Below, in pieces: positions 31,486 to 33,922 of a stretch of 33,922 nucleotides of DNA (position 1 is the first letter of the stretch; every line of letters begins with the position of its first letter). Made by a program: the position numbers and the translations under genes. This DNA comes from Bryobacterales bacterium. GTDB taxonomy: Bacteria; Acidobacteriota; Terriglobia; Bryobacterales; Bryobacteraceae. Under the pieces are notes generated by a model. That model saw only the letters and a list, made by a program, of their open reading frames with translations, was not told where the DNA came from and made no database searches. Location of the stretch: positions 1 to 33,922 of the forward strand of contig JAEUQG010000081.1 of the NCBI GenBank assembly GCA_016789755.1, read 5' to 3'.

Positions 31486-33552
31486 GTGAAAGGCATCGGC
31501 CCTGCGCGTGCGCAGGCGCTCGAAGGGAAGGGTCTGTTCACGGCGGAGGATCTGCTTGGGTACGCTCCATTCCGCTACGAAGACCGCACGAACGTCAAGA
31601 CCATCGCGCAGTTGGCTCCGGGCGAGATGGCGACCGTCATCGCCGAAGTCAGCTCCGCCAAATCCACCAAGCTGCGCGGACGCATGGCGTTGTTCGAGGC
31701 ACGCTTCATGGATGCCTCGCGATCGGTGCTGATCGGCAAGTGGTTTCACGGCGATTACCTCAAGACGATTCTCGTTCCCGGAGTCCGCGCCGCCCTCTAC
31801 GGCAAGATCGAATTCGATTCCTTCTCCGGGGCGCTGAGCGTGATGCATCCCGAGTTCGAGATCCTGAACTCCGATGACGACACCGAGGCCGCATTGCATC
31901 TGGGGCGGATCGTGCCGATTCATGAAGCTGTGGGCAAGGTTACCCCGCGCGTACTGCGGACGCTGATCTACCGCGTATGCGAATCGCTCGGCTCGCTGCC
32001 CGATCCGATGCCCGAAGCGCTCCGCAAGAAGTTTCAGTTCCCCGATTACGCCACGGCGCTTCGTCACCTGCATTTCCCTCCCGCCGGCGAAGATGTGCGG
32101 CTATTGAACGCCTTCCGCTCGCGCGCCCAGCAGCGGCTGATCTTCGAGGAGTTCTTCTGGCTGCAATGCGGCGTGCAGTTGCGGCGCAGCAAAACCCGCC
32201 TGGAGCCGGGCATCGCCTTCGATCTCAACGATCGCGTGCGCGAGCAGATCAAGCGCATGCTGCCCTTCAAACCCACGGGCGCGCAGAAACGCGTTCTGAA
32301 AGAAATCGCCGAGGACATGGCCGCGCCCCGTCCCATGAACCGCCTGCTGCAAGGCGATGTGGGCAGCGGAAAAACATTGGTGGCCGCCGAAGCAGCCATC
32401 ATCGCCGTGGAGAATCACTACCAGGTGGCGCTCATTGCCCCCACTGAGATTCTCGCCACTCAGCATTACCTCTACTTGCGCAATCTGTTTCAAAAGCTCG
32501 GCTATGTAGTGGCGCTCGTGACGGGGTCGATGTCCGCGCGCGAGAAGCTGAAGATCAAGGAATTGATGGCCGCCGGATTGATCCATGTCACTGTGGGAAC
32601 GCATGCCCTGCTGGAAGAAGATGTTTCCTTCCATCGGCTCGGGTTGGCGATCATCGACGAGCAGCATCGGTTCGGCGTGATGCAACGGCTGCGCCTGATG
32701 GAGAAAGGCGTCACACCTGACGTGCTGGTGATGACAGCCACGCCCATTCCACGCACACTGTCGATGACTTTGTACGGCGATCTCGACGTCTCTGTGATCG
32801 ACGAACTGCCGCCCGGCCGCAAGCCCATCCGCACTTCCCAAGTTCACGAGGATCGCATCGAACAGGTCTGGAGCTTCCTCAAAGGCGAGATCGCCCGCGG
32901 CCATCAGGCCTATGTCGTGTATCCGCTGATTGAGGAGTCTGAGACCGCGTCGATGAAGGCCGCCGAGAAGATGTACCGCCACTTACAGGATGCCGTTTTC
33001 CCCGACCTGCGCATCGGCTTGCTGCATGGGCGCATGTCCTCCGACGGCAAAGAATCGGTGATGCAGAGTTTCAAGCGCGGAGAGTTGCACGTGCTTGTGT
33101 CGACAACCGTCATTGAGGTCGGCGTCGATGTGCCGAACGCCAGCGTCATGATCATCGAACAGGCGGAGCGCTTCGGTCTCTCGCAGTTGCCCCAACTGCG
33201 CGGGCGCGTCGGACGCGGCGCGGCGCAAAGCCACTGCATCCTGGTCACGGGAAAATTGAACGAAACCAGCCGCGAGCGCATACGCACCATGGTCGACAGC
33301 TCCGACGGGTTCTACATCGCCGAGATGGATTTCAAACTCCGCGGCCCGGGTGAGTTTTTCGGCACCAAGCAATCCGGCATGCCTTTGTTGCGGATCGCCA
33401 ACATGCTGCGCGATCAGGAATTGCTGATGGAAGCGCGGCGCGAGGCATTCGCATTTCTGGAGCATCCACCCTCGTCCGCCGAGCACGAGCGTGTGCTCGG
33501 GTATCTCCGCGGGCCATGGCAGCAACGCTACGGCTTGGCTCGGGTCGGCTGA
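31486..33552 (+). CDS. recG: ATP-dependent DNA helicase RecG
   Basis: 688 aa from the first canonical start (GTG 31486), or 697 aa if initiation is at ATA 31459, which the ribosome site and N-terminal homology favour. The wedge/OB domain is at the N-terminus (GIGPARAQALEGKGLFTAEDLLGYAPFRYEDR). Helicase motifs follow: Walker A GDVGSGKT, APTEILATQH, DEQHRFGV (DExH), TATPIPRTL, and in the second lobe GLLHGRMSSDGKE, STTVIEVGVDVPNA, QLRGRVGRG. The C-terminal KLRGPGEFFGTKQSG motif is specific to RecG. The protein remodels stalled replication forks and Holliday junctions in the cytoplasm. It is the last gene of an operon with two exported proteins. A hairpin covers its stop. Confidence 0.97.
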   Translation: MKGIGPARAQALEGKGLFTAEDLLGYAPFRYEDRTNVKTIAQLAPGEMATVIAEVSSAKSTKLRGRMALFEARFMDASRSVLIGKWFHGDYLKTILVPGVRAALYGKIEFDSFSGALSVMHPEFEILNSDDDTEAALHLGRIVPIHEAVGKVTPRVLRTLIYRVCESLGSLPDPMPEALRKKFQFPDYATALRHLHFPPAGEDVRLLNAFRSRAQQRLIFEEFFWLQCGVQLRRSKTRLEPGIAFDLNDRVREQIKRMLPFKPTGAQKRVLKEIAEDMAAPRPMNRLLQGDVGSGKTLVAAEAAIIAVENHYQVALIAPTEILATQHYLYLRNLFQKLGYVVALVTGSMSAREKLKIKELMAAGLIHVTVGTHALLEEDVSFHRLGLAIIDEQHRFGVMQRLRLMEKGVTPDVLVMTATPIPRTLSMTLYGDLDVSVIDELPPGRKPIRTSQVHEDRIEQVWSFLKGEIARGHQAYVVYPLIEESETASMKAAEKMYRHLQDAVFPDLRIGLLHGRMSSDGKESVMQSFKRGELHVLVSTTVIEVGVDVPNASVMIIEQAERFGLSQLPQLRGRVGRGAAQSHCILVTGKLNETSRERIRTMVDSSDGFYIAEMDFKLRGPGEFFGTKQSGMPLLRIANMLRDQELLMEARREAFAFLEHPPSSAEHERVLGYLRGPWQQRYGLARVG

Positions 33553-33573
33553 CGCCGCGTTTACTGCGTCAGC
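33548..33573. terminator. Hairpin between convergent recG and SLH-type genes
   Basis: GCTGACGC (33548-33555) and GCGTCAGC (33566-33573) form a perfect 8-bp stem with a 10-nt loop. The stem and loop include the stop codons of both convergent genes. No T-run follows on either strand, so it is either a Rho-assisted or weak bidirectional terminator, or an mRNA 3' stabiliser. Confidence 0.4.
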
Positions 33574-33922
33574 AGGCCGCGGATCACAAACACTGCCGCC
33601 TGACCTCGAGTCAAAGGGTTCCCCGGGCAATAGGTGGTGGCTGTGCATCCGCTGGTGACTCCGAGTTGTTTCGCCTTTTGAATTGCCGCGAAAAAGGTGT
33701 CTCCGAATGGAACATCGGTAAAGAGCGGCGTCACCGGATTGGCGAATTGGTTGGAGGTGGCGAGGCGGGCGCGAACAACCAGAGTGGCCCCAGTGGCCCG
33801 TGTGACCAGATCGTCCGGGCAGAACTGTGTATCGTTGCAGCCCAGCGTGATGCCCAGTTCACGGATCTTCTGGATGTAGCGGAAGAAGGCGTGCGTGGAA
33901 GGGACATCGGTGAAATACGGCG
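33561..33922 (-). CDS. SLH-type domain protein, C-terminal part (5' runs off the window)
   Basis: The minus-strand frame is open from the right edge to TAA at 33563-33561 and encodes at least 119 residues. Two tandem repeats are visible: PYFTDVPSTHAFFRYIQKIRELG followed by ITLGCNDTQFCPDD, and PLFTDVPFGDTFFAAIQKAKQLG (here in two pieces: PLFTDVPFGDTFF, AAIQKAKQLG) followed by VTSGCTATTYCPGN. These are S-layer-homology-like repeats. Each has a pair of cysteines in the GC...CP turn, which could form a disulfide outside the cytoplasm. The protein ends LTRGQAAVFVIRGLLTQ. SLH repeats usually anchor proteins to the cell wall or surface; the rest of this protein is outside the window. Confidence 0.85.
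   Translation of the reverse strand, partial: PYFTDVPSTHAFFRYIQKIRELGITLGCNDTQFCPDDLVTRATGATLVVRARLATSNQFANPVTPLFTDVPFGDTFFAAIQKAKQLGVTSGCTATTYCPGNPLTRGQAAVFVIRGLLTQ

Noticed and set aside
33697..33879. 60-codon plus-strand frame near the right edge
   Set aside because: It is antisense to the SLH-type repeats, which are clearly coding on the minus strand.

Overview
The window looks like chromosome from an Acidobacteriota member of the Bryobacterales (Solibacter/Bryobacter-like) lineage. This is inferred, not proven. It rests on two tandem secreted beta-propeller proteins ending in the Ig-like C-terminal module that is greatly expanded in Solibacter (TIGR03437-like), on a cysteine-bearing SLH-type 'YFTDV' protein at the right edge, on a receptor Ser/Thr kinase joined to TPRs, and on many Tat- or Sec-exported sugar-type enzymes in GC-rich DNA. 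I see no phage, transposase, integrase, CRISPR array, tRNA or rRNA. Gene density is very high and no gene-free stretch exceeds 150 bases.

Left part (1-17.2 kb). Two paralogous propeller proteins (3-1703, partial; 1714-5010) are followed by an intergenic gap made entirely of a 7-bp tandem repeat. A minus-strand operon follows: SelA-like PLP enzyme, Gfo/Idh/MocA oxidoreductase and TIM-barrel sugar isomerase/epimerase, with stop/start overlap between the last two. All three have twin-arginine-like N-termini. A divergent glycoside-hydrolase-like TIM-barrel protein, a small unknown protein, an SDR dehydrogenase and a minus-strand FG-GAP protein come next. A plus-strand operon then holds a mutarotase-like protein, a signal-peptide-bearing D-2-hydroxyacid dehydrogenase and a sulfatase. 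Together these suggest uptake and remodelling of modified, possibly sulfated, sugars at the cell envelope. No substrate can be read from the sequence.

Middle (17.2-27.4 kb). A minus-strand operon encodes an APC permease, a CocE-type hydrolase (GTGA overlap with the permease) and a GMC oxidoreductase with a CX2CX2CX4C cluster motif. Divergent from it, behind a perfect 9-bp inverted repeat centred on a TATAAT box, are a 1-Cys peroxiredoxin and a Ser/Thr kinase-TPR protein. The kinase converges on a secreted TPR protein with a C-terminal glutamine tract, which diverges from a small putative lipoprotein.

Right part (27.4-33.9 kb). A tightly packed plus-strand operon encodes an S55 (SpoIVB-like) peptidase-domain protein, a propeller protein and RecG helicase. 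In the peptidase-like protein the Ser and His motifs occur in the opposite order to SpoIVB. RecG appears to lack a canonical start codon at its conserved N-terminus and may start at ATA. A partial SLH-type protein enters from the right edge on the minus strand.

The most notable observations are the permuted S55 domain, the ATA start of recG, the dyad over the peroxiredoxin promoter, the heptad repeat and the exported SelA-like fusion.
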